A stretch of 38,177 nt of DNA from a virus, in the IMG/VR virus record IMGVR_UViG_3300037560_000024, positions 1 through 38,177 of that record; one strand, given 5' to 3'. Numbering within the stretch: position 1 is the stretch's first letter; each line of letters opens with the position of its first letter. This document shows positions 1 to 9,393 of the stretch, piece after piece. The notes below the pieces were generated by a model. The model ran no database searches. It saw nothing but the letters and a program-made list of their open reading frames with translations, and was not told the origin of the DNA. Made by a program: the position numbers and the translations under genes.

Positions 1-486
1 GACATTGACAACGTGATTCAAGCTAAGCTGTCTTTGGACAAAGCACAAGTGCCTTACGCTGGTCGTATCGCAATTGTAGACCCAATCGTTGAAGCTACTT
101 TAAACGCAAGTTTCCAAGGTACTTACAACGTAGACTCTAACCCTGTTATGCAGGAAGTAATTGAGTCAGGCTTTGCACGTGACCATAACTTCATTATGAA
201 CTTTATGGGATTCACATTCATCGCGTCTAACCGCTTACCAAATGGTATCACTGAGACTGTTGACACAGTAGCAGTAACCACTGGTGTAGCTAACATCTTT
301 ATGTCTGTACTAGATGACAACACCAAGCCTCTTATGATGGCATGGCGTCAGCAGCCTAAAGTTGAAGGTGAGCGCAACAAAGATCGTCAGCGTGACGAGT
401 TTGTATCAACAGCCCGCTTTGGTTTCGGCCTTCAGCGTACTGACACACTTGTTATCATCTTGACATCAGCTACTGCTTACAAGTAA
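1..486 (+). CDS. Major capsid protein, C-terminal part (5' truncated by the window edge)
   Basis: The frame is open from base 1, so this is the 3' end of a gene that starts before the window, and the GTG at 13 is only an internal valine. The visible 161 residues are rich in beta strands and contain a basic stretch (QPKVEGERNKDRQRDEF) followed by an aromatic STARFGFGLQRTD segment. The late-gene position, just ahead of adaptor and nozzle genes, and the strong ribosome sites around it fit a podovirus coat protein, presumably HK97-fold. The fold is inferred; the N-terminal half needed to confirm it is absent. It would form the icosahedral shell. Confidence 0.7.
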   Translation, partial: DIDNVIQAKLSLDKAQVPYAGRIAIVDPIVEATLNASFQGTYNVDSNPVMQEVIESGFARDHNFIMNFMGFTFIASNRLPNGITETVDTVAVTTGVANIFMSVLDDNTKPLMMAWRQQPKVEGERNKDRQRDEFVSTARFGFGLQRTDTLVIILTSATAYK

Positions 487-499
487 GAGGAGATAGAAC

Positions 500-946
500 A
501 TGGGATATGAAACAGACCCAGCAGGCATTGGTGTACCTAAGACCTATGGCCCTCGTGACATTGGTGATGTGAATGGCATCATCAAGACAGAGGGTGGTAC
601 AAACGAGATAGTGTATCAGATCACGCACGGTACATCGGAAGGAGCCGACGCTACTGATCAGCGTTACGTTGTAACACTACCTGTCAACTATCGAGTGACC
701 GAGATCTACGCTGTAATTACAGAAGCATTTGCTTCTTCTTCTACAGCAGACTTCTCTATCGGCGGGGGTGCAGGCATGACTACCGATGTTAACTTAACCA
801 CGTTAGGTAACACTAACTACGTCTTAACAGGACTGGCTAACACTACCAGCACTACTAGTAAAGATATAGTTGTTATCCTAAACGCTAACGCTTTGGCGTC
901 AGCTACAGGTGAAGTTAAACTCGTAGTTAAGTACGAAGCACTATAA
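500..946 (+). CDS. Small beta-rich head protein, possible decoration or minor capsid protein
   Basis: 148 residues, starting 14 nt after the capsid stop with a strong GAGGAG site ahead of ATG. The protein is rich in Thr, Ser, Gly and Val with alternating hydrophobic residues and no helix-forming runs, which suggests a beta-sandwich. It has no signal peptide or membrane segment. Being co-transcribed with the coat protein and cut off by a terminator immediately downstream, it should be made in amounts like the coat protein, as head decoration or fibre proteins are. I do not recognise the family, so the role rests on position and composition. Confidence 0.5.
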   Translation: MGYETDPAGIGVPKTYGPRDIGDVNGIIKTEGGTNEIVYQITHGTSEGADATDQRYVVTLPVNYRVTEIYAVITEAFASSSTADFSIGGGAGMTTDVNLTTLGNTNYVLTGLANTTSTTSKDIVVILNANALASATGEVKLVVKYEAL

Positions 947-952
947 CATGAC

Positions 953-971
953 GGGGGCGAAAGCCCCCTTT
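953..971 (+). terminator. Intrinsic terminator after the capsid genes
   Basis: A perfect 6-bp GC stem (GGGGGC at 953-958, GCCCCC at 963-968) closes a GAAA tetraloop and is followed by TTT. It lies between the small head protein and the adaptor gene. It probably lowers transcription of the tail genes relative to the coat gene rather than ending it, because no clear promoter is seen before base 989. Confidence 0.75.
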
Positions 972-988
972 CCTACAGAGGTTACAGC

Positions 989-1777
989 ATGAAAGAGACA
1001 TTGCTTTCTATAGTAAACAAAGTGCTGTCGTCTATATCCGGTGACGAGATAAATAGTATCGGTGATACTATTGAAGCGTTGCAAGTAGCGGATCTAGTTC
1101 AGGCGGAGTATGAAGACATGATCTCAGTGGGTAACTGGGAACATCTGAGGACACTTGCACAGCTAGATGCTTCAGGTGATAATACCAAGCCAACACATAT
1201 GCAAGTACCAGAAGATGTATCTGAAGTTGAATGGATTAAGTATGATCAGACTGTACTGTCAGATAATGGAAGACCTAAAGTAAATACTATACCCTATCTT
1301 TACCCAGATCAATTTTTAAACATGACTAACGGTAGAGACCCTGCCGAAGCTAACGTAGATTCAATAGTAGACTTTGGCGGAACTAACATATTAGTACGTA
1401 ATGATATACCCCCATCTTTTTGGACATCCTTTGACGACGAATGGGCTGTCTTTGATTCATATGATTCAGATGTGGATACAACTCTACAATCAGCTAAGAC
1501 GCAGTGTTTATACTTTATCTCAACAGCCTTCAGCTTAACTGATAGTTTTATACCTGTCCTACCATCTGAGGAGTTTCCTCGACTGGTTAACAGATGTAAG
1601 ATGGCAGCATGGCGTGACATAAAGCAACAGACTAATCGAAGGTTAACTGCAAGAGGCAGGAAGCAGGACACGTGGTCTACCAACAAACGGTGGAAGCTAC
1701 AAGGTGGATTTAGGTTCGACGGGTACGGGCGTAATCCCGGTAAAGAACGTAACTGGAAGTTTGATAAGAATGGGTGA
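989..1777 (+). CDS. Head-tail adaptor, T7 gp11 (tail tubular protein A)-like
   Basis: 262 residues with an AGAGG site before ATG. The N-terminal half is helical (EALQVADLVQAEYEDMI) and is followed by a beta-rich middle with GNWEHLR and VPEDVSEVEWIKYD segments of the kind seen in podovirus adaptor/tail tube A proteins, then a basic C-terminus. In this family twelve copies form a ring under the portal and receive the nozzle. Size and position, between capsid and a large nozzle-like gene, agree. The assignment is from pattern and gene order; another connector type is possible. Confidence 0.6.
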   Translation: MKETLLSIVNKVLSSISGDEINSIGDTIEALQVADLVQAEYEDMISVGNWEHLRTLAQLDASGDNTKPTHMQVPEDVSEVEWIKYDQTVLSDNGRPKVNTIPYLYPDQFLNMTNGRDPAEANVDSIVDFGGTNILVRNDIPPSFWTSFDDEWAVFDSYDSDVDTTLQSAKTQCLYFISTAFSLTDSFIPVLPSEEFPRLVNRCKMAAWRDIKQQTNRRLTARGRKQDTWSTNKRWKLQGGFRFDGYGRNPGKERNWKFDKNG

Positions 1778-1782
1778 GCCAC

Positions 1783-1977
1783 ATGGATAAAAAGAATTTA
1801 ATTATTGAACCTACAGGAAAGTATGCTCTGTTCACCATCAAGTATGAAGGTGGCGGTCAGATGCCTAGCACTCTTAAAGGGGCGTATACTTCAGTACGAC
1901 TGGCACAGAATGCCATAGATATATATGAGGCTACCAAAGCTAGAGGTAAAGCACAATGCCAAGCCGTCAGTAAATGA
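1783..1977 (+). CDS. Small hypothetical protein between adaptor and nozzle genes
   Basis: 64 residues from the ATG at 1783, which has GGGTGAG upstream; a GTG at 1774 overlapping the adaptor stop would add three residues and is less likely. The 3' end overlaps the start of the nozzle gene by 53 nt in another frame. The product is basic at its C-terminus, with an amphipathic stretch (SVRLAQNAIDIYEATKAR) that could be a helix. The family is not recognised. Overlap at both ends suggests translational coupling within the tail operon. Confidence 0.55.
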   Translation: MDKKNLIIEPTGKYALFTIKYEGGGQMPSTLKGAYTSVRLAQNAIDIYEATKARGKAQCQAVSK

Positions 1978-4219
1978 GGAAGTAAGGCTACTAAACGGTG
2001 GCCTCAGTCCTGATACCAACCCCATTAGTGGGGGAGGCAGATCACTTAAGGATGCTGCTAATATAGTAACAGCTAGTGATGGTGCAGTGGCACGTAGGTA
2101 TGGTCTTGACTTAGAAACTAGTGGTGTTACTGTATTAGATGATACAACAAGCCAAGCTATAGGTACTTCTATAGCAGACGTAGTGGGGACTTCAGATATA
2201 TTTATGTTATCCACTAGCGGCTCTAGGTGTACCCCTACAATTAGAACCACTTCTAACACACACATTAAGTTGCTAAATGGCACGCTGGATAGCCCAAGCA
2301 CGTCTGTAATAACCTCAGCCACAATAGGTACACTTACTACACGTATGAGTAGAGACATACAGCATACCACAATAGGCACTTCTGTAATAGTCCCTGTTGG
2401 GGCAACTAGCACCAACAACATGGCGGTAATAAACGTCGATACTGGTGACGCAATAACCACACCCCTAGCCAAGATAGCAATCAGAGATTTCTGGGGGTAT
2501 GATGACACTCTAGATATAGCAGAACGACCTGCTGTACTTACAGGAGAGCACAGCTATAACCTTATAAACCAAGGCTGGACTGAAGATAACATAGGTAGCT
2601 TCTTCACAGTGATGGCAGTATACCCTAGCAACGGAGATCTATATTACATAGGTAGGGATGTAACTACAGGAGTATACAATGCTGCGCTATTAGAGGATAT
2701 ACCTGCACCTAGTGGGGCACCTAAGGGTGCTATACCTATGGACTTACGTGTAGGTGTGCAAAGAGGTACACAGTATGACGCCCTGAGAGGCTCACTACCA
2801 GCGCTGCCTGCTGGCAGCACAGCTGAGGCATATGATACTACTATAGTTGCAGCTCACACACATGCAGGCAGGGTATTTTTTGCAGCAGGATCAGCCGGGG
2901 CATTAACCCCTTCTACTGGGGGAGTAAGTAAAGTTCCAGACACGTCTGGGTTTATATATTTCTCCAGAGTAGTAGATGATAAGACTACTATTAGTTTTCC
3001 CGATATTACAACAGCCGCACCTACTGTGTGTATGTCAATCATATCACCAACAGATGAGGGATCAATCCCTCTCGATACAGATGGTGGATTTATATCTATA
3101 GCTGAAGCAGGAAGGGTAAGTGGTTTCCTATCTACTAATGAAGTTCTGTTTGTTTTTGCAGAGCATGGCATATGGGCAATACAGTCACAAGACAGATCAT
3201 TTAGTCCTATATCTTTAAGTGTTGAGAAGATATCATCTTACACAGGTGTTACCCCTAGGTCCATAGTACGTTCACCTTCAGGTGGATATGCATGGTCAGC
3301 AGCAGGTGTTCTACATTTATCCTATGACGCAAGGGCAGCGCGTCCAGTAGTAAACAACATAAGTGAAGGAGTAGTAAACTCCCTATACAGCACGCTATAT
3401 AACAATGTGTATGCGTCCACATTTGATGTTACTACACAAACAGTTAAGTGGTTATCATTTACAGATGAGGGTACAACTACCCACACAGTAAAGGAACTAA
3501 CCTTTGAGACAGCTAACAGGACATTCGGAATCAATGTATTCTCTGATGTTACTGGCACTACCAGTGATGGTGAGTTAACCTTAACAGCAGCAGGCAGGCT
3601 GCCTATTGCATATGCTACCTTAGCACATACGTTCCCAACCCCCTCAGTAGCAGGTAATGCTGTAGATAGGGAGAGGAAAGTACAGTCAGTTAAGTATTTA
3701 GTGTATGACCTAAAGGCTACCAACGATAGATCATGGTACCTTAGTGACTACAACAATGTTGACTTCTTAGACTATGAGAACATACCTAGTGCTACAGGAG
3801 TTGATGCTCCTGCTAATCTACTGACACAGTACATAACATTAGGTGATAGCCAGAGGCGTAAGAACTACAACTATGTTACTACACACTTCTTTAGAACAGA
3901 AGATGGATTCACCGACACAGGTGGTGGCAACCTAGAGGCTGATAACCAGAGCAGCTGTCTAATGACAGGTAGGTTTGACTTCAGCAACAGTGCAGCAGCA
4001 GGCAAGTGGGGAACACAGCAGCAAGTGTATAGACTGCTACGTAACTACATACCAGCTGACGCTAGTGATACGTTTGATTATGGACAAGAGATTATAACAA
4101 CAAAGAATAGGGTGAGAGGTAGTGGTAAATCCCTACAGCTTAAATTTGAATCAGAAGCCGGTAAAGACTTTCAGCTAATAGGCTGGGGCTGGACTGGTAA
4201 CGTAGCAACAGGGGTTTAA
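1925..4219 (+). CDS. Tail nozzle / stabilisation protein, T7 gp12 (tail tubular B)-like
   Basis: 764 residues of almost wholly beta character. The N-terminus has the LLNGGLSPDTNPISGGG pattern typical of podovirus nozzle and stabilisation proteins, which thread an N-terminal arm into the adaptor. Around residues 390-470 there is a block with FAEHGIWAIQ and YAWSAAGVLHLSYD, like a beta-propeller blade. In T7-like phages six copies close the tail tip. The start has a poor ribosome site and overlaps the previous gene, so initiation may depend on coupling. No separate tail fibre gene follows, so this protein could also carry host contacts, which is speculation. Confidence 0.6.
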   Translation: MRLPKLEVKHNAKPSVNEEVRLLNGGLSPDTNPISGGGRSLKDAANIVTASDGAVARRYGLDLETSGVTVLDDTTSQAIGTSIADVVGTSDIFMLSTSGSRCTPTIRTTSNTHIKLLNGTLDSPSTSVITSATIGTLTTRMSRDIQHTTIGTSVIVPVGATSTNNMAVINVDTGDAITTPLAKIAIRDFWGYDDTLDIAERPAVLTGEHSYNLINQGWTEDNIGSFFTVMAVYPSNGDLYYIGRDVTTGVYNAALLEDIPAPSGAPKGAIPMDLRVGVQRGTQYDALRGSLPALPAGSTAEAYDTTIVAAHTHAGRVFFAAGSAGALTPSTGGVSKVPDTSGFIYFSRVVDDKTTISFPDITTAAPTVCMSIISPTDEGSIPLDTDGGFISIAEAGRVSGFLSTNEVLFVFAEHGIWAIQSQDRSFSPISLSVEKISSYTGVTPRSIVRSPSGGYAWSAAGVLHLSYDARAARPVVNNISEGVVNSLYSTLYNNVYASTFDVTTQTVKWLSFTDEGTTTHTVKELTFETANRTFGINVFSDVTGTTSDGELTLTAAGRLPIAYATLAHTFPTPSVAGNAVDRERKVQSVKYLVYDLKATNDRSWYLSDYNNVDFLDYENIPSATGVDAPANLLTQYITLGDSQRRKNYNYVTTHFFRTEDGFTDTGGGNLEADNQSSCLMTGRFDFSNSAAAGKWGTQQQVYRLLRNYIPADASDTFDYGQEIITTKNRVRGSGKSLQLKFESEAGKDFQLIGWGWTGNVATGV

Positions 4220-4220
4220 C

Positions 4221-4838
4221 ATGGGATTCTTTGCTGACATAGAGAACTTTATAAACGATGTAGGTGCTGGCATAGAGAATATCCTCACGGATACAGGAGA
4301 GATCCTGGAAACTGCTGTTGAAGTGGGCATAGGCTTTGCTGTTGCTGGCCCTGTAGGTGCCGGTGTAGCCTTAGCGGGTGCATTGGATGAGAACATAAAG
4401 GATGTGGAAGCTGAGAAGGCTCAGGGTACAGCACAGACAGCACAGAGTGGTATAAGAGAAGTACAACTAGAGTTAGATGCTACCGCTAGAGCTAGACAAA
4501 CAAGATCAGCAGTGCGACAAGCACAGGTAGCCGAGGCTAGGATATCACTAGCAGGTACTACTAGAGGATTAGCAGGATCGTCTATTGCACTAGGTGCAGC
4601 AGCTAGGGTAACAGGACAAAAGGCTAGTGCGGTAAGCGACATACGTGCAGGTAGACTAGCAACTGAGAAGCTAGCAGACCTAGGTGCAGACCTGTCAGCA
4701 GCACAGCAACAGGAAGCTAACATAAGAGCAGACCAGCAGTCGAGTGCGGCGTTGTTTAACGCTAGCTTGTTTGCATTGTCAGCAGGGGCAGGGGGTAGAG
4801 ATACACCGGCACCCATAGAAGTAAGTACACCAGTTTAA
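4221..4838 (+). CDS. Internal virion protein, T7 gp14-like
   Basis: 205 residues starting 1 nt after the nozzle stop. A short N-terminal part is followed by an Ala/Gly-rich hydrophobic segment at about residues 30-55 (VGIGFAVAGPVGAGVALAG) that could insert in a membrane, then a long Ala/Gln/Arg-rich coiled-coil with QVAEARISLAGTTRG and GRLATEKLADLG. This is the usual make-up of podovirus gp14 proteins, which leave the head with the DNA and form the pore in the outer membrane. It is followed by two large core proteins, matching the T7 gp14-15-16 set. Confidence 0.65.
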   Translation: MGFFADIENFINDVGAGIENILTDTGEILETAVEVGIGFAVAGPVGAGVALAGALDENIKDVEAEKAQGTAQTAQSGIREVQLELDATARARQTRSAVRQAQVAEARISLAGTTRGLAGSSIALGAAARVTGQKASAVSDIRAGRLATEKLADLGADLSAAQQQEANIRADQQSSAALFNASLFALSAGAGGRDTPAPIEVSTPV

Positions 4839-4848
4839 GGAAGGTAAC

Positions 4849-7800
4849 ATGGCAGAAGTAGATATCACACAACTGACAGATATGCTGGAAGCTGGTAGAA
4901 CTCCTGAGCAAATTAAAGGGGTTATCGCTTCGTTAGACTTTACCCCAGCTATGAAGGAGAGATTAAACGCAGCTGTAGATAAAGCTACACCAGCTAGTAA
5001 AGTTAAAACTGTAGGCATAGAAACAGTATTAGATTCCCCAGTGCAGAAGAGAGTTGATAACTCTGTGCCTGAAGGGGTAGGTATGCCTGAACTAGCCTTA
5101 GCTATTGAGACTACTCCTACCAGCTCAGATGAATACACTAAGATGAAGGCAGTTGAGACTAGCCTTGTCAAGACAAAAGGGGATAGCATAATTACTCAGG
5201 AAGAGTTAGGTGTTAGTGTTATGGAGCTAAACTCTGGGAGAAACATACAAGAGATAATGGATCTGTATCAGGGTGTGGTATCATCGTTTATGAAGGCTAA
5301 CCTACTTAGAGTTATAAAAGACGATGTAGCACAAGATCCCTCAGTACTGGAGCACTATGCTCCTACACTACAAGCAACTGATGCACTGCGTGCTCAGCAG
5401 GTTACAGGTGATCAGAAGGGTACCGTTGCTACTATCAGTGACCTGTATGCTAACGAAACTCTTGATGAGTTTAGTCTGCGTAGCAAGGAAGCAGAGAATT
5501 ACATGTGGTCTAAGTATGCAGAGTACACAGAGGATAAGGGATTGTTTAGTAAGATAGTGGATGGTACTGGCTTACTGTTATTACCTGACTTTACTAAGGA
5601 TGCATCAGATGTAGCCAAGGCACTGAATGGTAAGCGTTCAGACCTCATGGATATAATCTCAGGCTTTCAAGAACAAGACCCTGCTACGCAGATGCAACTG
5701 ATTGATCAGATATTTCCAGTGATAGTAGAGGCGTTTGAAGATAACGCTTTCAAGGTAGGAGCGTACATGTCCTTAATGTATGACCCTAAGCATATCACCC
5801 ACATCACACAGGGTATGGTGTTTGATGGGCTAGAGATTGGCAGCATTATAGCAGCCCCTATTGCTTGGACTGGTAAGGCCGCTAAGACTATGGCTGCTGG
5901 AGTCAAGCCTACAAAAGAATTAAAGAACTTAGGTGCTACAGATGAGGCAGTTAAGCTAAACGAATTAGCACAGGCTACTGGTGATCCCTCTCTTACTAAG
6001 ATTATAGCAGGAGATGAAGTAGACGTGGCCATGAACTCAAGCCCCTTTAAGTTTGAGGAGACTGTACTGTCAGGTAATGCAATGGATGGCTTAGCAGGTG
6101 AACAACAGAGGCTAAAAGAATTAATACGTGCTGAGGTACGTGCACCTATGGCTGCAATTAGAGACGACAAGTTCCTAATGCAGACTGATGCGTTAACTAT
6201 GGATGAGAAGGCAGGAGCTGTAGACTCATTCATTGTAGGTAGACAAGCCTTAGCTGAGAAGCAAGGTAAGATTGTAGATCAGGCAGTAGTAATAGCATCT
6301 GATGATTCAGGTTTTAAGGTACGATACAAAGTAGCAGAAGAAGGTGCTCCTAACTTCAACGTAGTGGAAACTGTTAAGTACACTAGGAGTGATGTAGGTG
6401 TAATGGAAGCTTCATCAGTAGAGGGCGCTGCGCTAGTTAACTCAAAGCTAGGCGGAAAGATATTCTCCCCTGAGAGATTGCTATCTGGTACTGGTATTGT
6501 GGAAACAACCACAGCAGGTGGACTACAGTCTAGCAGACTACGTAATGTTCTAGTTAAGCAGCTGAATGATCTGGACACAGGGATGAACAGGAAACAGAAG
6601 GTAGCAGTGGATGAGCTGATGCTTGCAGGTGATGAGCAAGAAGTTGTGTTCAGCCTCAAGGAACTACTAAGTGGAACTGTTGAGGTTAAGTCAGGTAAGC
6701 GTGCATACACTACACCTGAGATTGAGAACTATTATAAGAAGCGTGCATTCATGGATGAACTATGGATGTTCCAAGATAAGAAAGTAAGAGATCAGTTAGA
6801 CTTCCTTGGCTACAAGGAGGTACGATACTCCAACAACAAGAAGATAGAAGGTATAGATCTAGGCATACCTCGCACCTCTTTGGGTGCAGCTGTTGATGAC
6901 TTTGTATTCATGCCCGGCAGAACTAAGGGTGGTGAGTTTGTAAAGCGTAGTGATATGGGGGATGTACCCAAACTTCAGGACGAAGGATGGCAGGCTATAC
7001 AATTGCTTGAGCCTAAGACTGTAGCAGGTAATAACAATGTAACGTGGATGATGGTACGTGCTGGAGGAGAGGGTACTACTGGAGTTGTTAAAGGATTACC
7101 TCGTGTAGGTATTCTTAATAAGGTACCCGGCTATGTACCACGTGTACGTAGACCTGGGTTACACTATGTTAAGGATGCAGCTAGAGGTAGCAAGACAGTA
7201 CGTGCGTTTGAAGGTAAGAAAGCAGCACAGGCATGGGCTGATGAGCAGATGGCAGCACAGCGGCTAGCTGGTGTATCCCAAAAGGATGCGTCTGAGCTGG
7301 TAGTACGAGCTGACCAAAACCTAACCCCATCTGAGATACTGCTGGAAGATGCAAGATCTGGTGGTGGGCTATACACAGGCTCACGTTCTAAAGATCCTAT
7401 ACTAGTAGGTGCTGATGGTGTTACGGCTGAGAGGTTTAGCACAGGCCAAGCTACACAAAGATACTTACAGAACATAGCAGATTCTATGCCTCTTAATAGG
7501 TACAGACAAGCTCTGTCCCAGAGGTTTATCAATACAGTTAATGACATAGCTAAGCGAGAAGGCAAGGCTAGTGGTTTCACTGATCAGAATGATTGGGTTA
7601 ATACTCAGCTCACACTTGAGCCGGGTAACCAGAAAGAGATGATGGAGCAGACACGTAGGTACCTAGTTGATCAGCTACATATCCCTGAGAACAACGAACG
7701 TACATGGGAAAACTTTATATCTGGTATAGTAGATGGGTTAGAAGGTAAGGCTCCTCTGAAGGTACGCCAAGGTATCATGGATCTAGCATCTAAAGACCCT

Positions 7801-9393
7801 GTACGTGCAATGAAGGGAGCTACATTTAACCTACACCTAGGGTGGTTTAACCTAAGACAGCTATATGTACAGTCACAGAACGCATCATTAGCAATAGCTA
7901 TGTTCCCTACTCAGGCACCAAGAGCATTACCTAAAGCATTAGCACTACGCTCTGCTATTCTTATAAGCAACAAGCAGTCTAGAGGCTCAGCCTTAATTAA
8001 GGCAGGTAAAGCATTAGGACTAGATGCTGACGACCTACAAGACAGCGCTGATGGCTTCATACGATCAGGCATGAATGATTCTATCATGCGTACAGCTGAC
8101 TACGACGCTAACCTATCAGGGTTTACTAACGGCACCCTTGAAAGTACACGTAGACTAGCGTCACATGGCCGTATATTCTATGAGGAAGGTGAGAGATTCT
8201 CACGTCTAGTTGTATGGGATATAGCACGTCACAACTGGAAGAAGGCTAATGTAGGTAAGGCAGTAGATGATAAGGCTTTACGTCAGATCACTGATGATGC
8301 CTTGGGCATGCATCTTAACCTACAAAGAGAGAACTCTGCATGGTGGCAGAATAACATACTCACTGGCCCTGCTACACAGTTCCTCCAAGTACAAGCTAAG
8401 ATGGTAGAGAACCTACTGCCTGTAGCACTGGGTGGTGGTACTAAGTGGACAGCAGCACAGAAGAGTAAAGTATTTGCAGGACAGATACTACTGTATGGAG
8501 TAGTAGGGGTACCTCTAGTTGAGGATGCTACTAACTACATGGTAGAGCAGCTAGGTGTCAACTTTGATGAGCTAGCAAACGATATGCCACTAGTTGCTGA
8601 AGGATTAAACGATGGCGCACTTGGTGTGCTATTTGAAGCAATGGGTGTAAACAACACATTCGGTATTAGTGGTAGCTTATTGGCTAACCTAGACGATAAC
8701 GTCATTGGCGACTTAGCTAGAGGCATCATGTCCCTAGGTCAGGATGACACTGGGTTCTTTGAGCTGGCTACAGGCCCAACAACCTCAACTGTTACGCGGG
8801 GAGCTGATGCTATAATCTCAGTAGCACAGGCTGCTGCTGACATATGGCGTACACCTACCATAGAAGAGGTAGGTAAGGCAAGCTTACGTACTCTTGACAC
8901 AATAGGAGACATGACATCTGCATGGAACAACGCATCTAAGACATGGTTCTTACAGCACCAAGGTATAGTAGCAAGTAAGCGTGGTGATCTAGTATTCTCA
9001 AAGGCAGACCTAGGTGATCTTAACATGCAGACCATGATGGCTAGGGCTATGGGCTTTCCTCTAGATATAGAGACAGCCTACTGGGACATTAAAGATCATA
9101 ATAGAATTAAACAGCAGGTTAAGAAGGACGTTACTATTGCACTTAAGCGTGGCATTGTACGCTACGCTGCAACAGGAGACATAGAGGCACTAACTGCATA
9201 CAAGATACACATGCTATCAGGCTTTACAGAACTAGAACAGGCAGAGATAATGGAAGGGGTACTTAAAGGGTACACTGGTAAGGAGTCTTCGCTAGATAGA
9301 GAACTTAACAGGCTTGTAACTGACTACATTAAGTCAGGTGGTAGAAATAGACTACCATTCAGAGCTACAGAATTGACACAGGAGAATAGGTAA
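4849..9393 (+). CDS. Large internal virion (ejection) protein, T7 gp16-like in size and place
   Basis: 1514 residues with an AAGGAAGG site before ATG. Mostly helical and soluble, with Ala/Leu-rich helices, a Gly-rich part near residues 830-870 and a hydrophobic segment near residues 1205-1220 (AGQILLYGVVGVPLV). The segment near residue 1005 (NLHLGWFNLRQLYVQSQNAS) resembles C-terminal regions of podovirus core proteins. No lytic transglycosylase motif was found at the N-terminus, unlike T7 gp16. It is expected to be ejected into the periplasm and inner membrane with the DNA. The order here is gp14-like, giant, 654-aa, so giant and middle core proteins are swapped relative to T7. Confidence 0.6.
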   Translation: MAEVDITQLTDMLEAGRTPEQIKGVIASLDFTPAMKERLNAAVDKATPASKVKTVGIETVLDSPVQKRVDNSVPEGVGMPELALAIETTPTSSDEYTKMKAVETSLVKTKGDSIITQEELGVSVMELNSGRNIQEIMDLYQGVVSSFMKANLLRVIKDDVAQDPSVLEHYAPTLQATDALRAQQVTGDQKGTVATISDLYANETLDEFSLRSKEAENYMWSKYAEYTEDKGLFSKIVDGTGLLLLPDFTKDASDVAKALNGKRSDLMDIISGFQEQDPATQMQLIDQIFPVIVEAFEDNAFKVGAYMSLMYDPKHITHITQGMVFDGLEIGSIIAAPIAWTGKAAKTMAAGVKPTKELKNLGATDEAVKLNELAQATGDPSLTKIIAGDEVDVAMNSSPFKFEETVLSGNAMDGLAGEQQRLKELIRAEVRAPMAAIRDDKFLMQTDALTMDEKAGAVDSFIVGRQALAEKQGKIVDQAVVIASDDSGFKVRYKVAEEGAPNFNVVETVKYTRSDVGVMEASSVEGAALVNSKLGGKIFSPERLLSGTGIVETTTAGGLQSSRLRNVLVKQLNDLDTGMNRKQKVAVDELMLAGDEQEVVFSLKELLSGTVEVKSGKRAYTTPEIENYYKKRAFMDELWMFQDKKVRDQLDFLGYKEVRYSNNKKIEGIDLGIPRTSLGAAVDDFVFMPGRTKGGEFVKRSDMGDVPKLQDEGWQAIQLLEPKTVAGNNNVTWMMVRAGGEGTTGVVKGLPRVGILNKVPGYVPRVRRPGLHYVKDAARGSKTVRAFEGKKAAQAWADEQMAAQRLAGVSQKDASELVVRADQNLTPSEILLEDARSGGGLYTGSRSKDPILVGADGVTAERFSTGQATQRYLQNIADSMPLNRYRQALSQRFINTVNDIAKREGKASGFTDQNDWVNTQLTLEPGNQKEMMEQTRRYLVDQLHIPENNERTWENFISGIVDGLEGKAPLKVRQGIMDLASKDPVRAMKGATFNLHLGWFNLRQLYVQSQNASLAIAMFPTQAPRALPKALALRSAILISNKQSRGSALIKAGKALGLDADDLQDSADGFIRSGMNDSIMRTADYDANLSGFTNGTLESTRRLASHGRIFYEEGERFSRLVVWDIARHNWKKANVGKAVDDKALRQITDDALGMHLNLQRENSAWWQNNILTGPATQFLQVQAKMVENLLPVALGGGTKWTAAQKSKVFAGQILLYGVVGVPLVEDATNYMVEQLGVNFDELANDMPLVAEGLNDGALGVLFEAMGVNNTFGISGSLLANLDDNVIGDLARGIMSLGQDDTGFFELATGPTTSTVTRGADAIISVAQAAADIWRTPTIEEVGKASLRTLDTIGDMTSAWNNASKTWFLQHQGIVASKRGDLVFSKADLGDLNMQTMMARAMGFPLDIETAYWDIKDHNRIKQQVKKDVTIALKRGIVRYAATGDIEALTAYKIHMLSGFTELEQAEIMEGVLKGYTGKESSLDRELNRLVTDYIKSGGRNRLPFRATELTQENR

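Noticed and set aside
1891-2508. 205-codon open frame on the - strand across the nozzle gene start
   Set aside because: It lies wholly over the confident nozzle gene, has no recognisable motif and no ribosome site; it is a by-product of codon bias.
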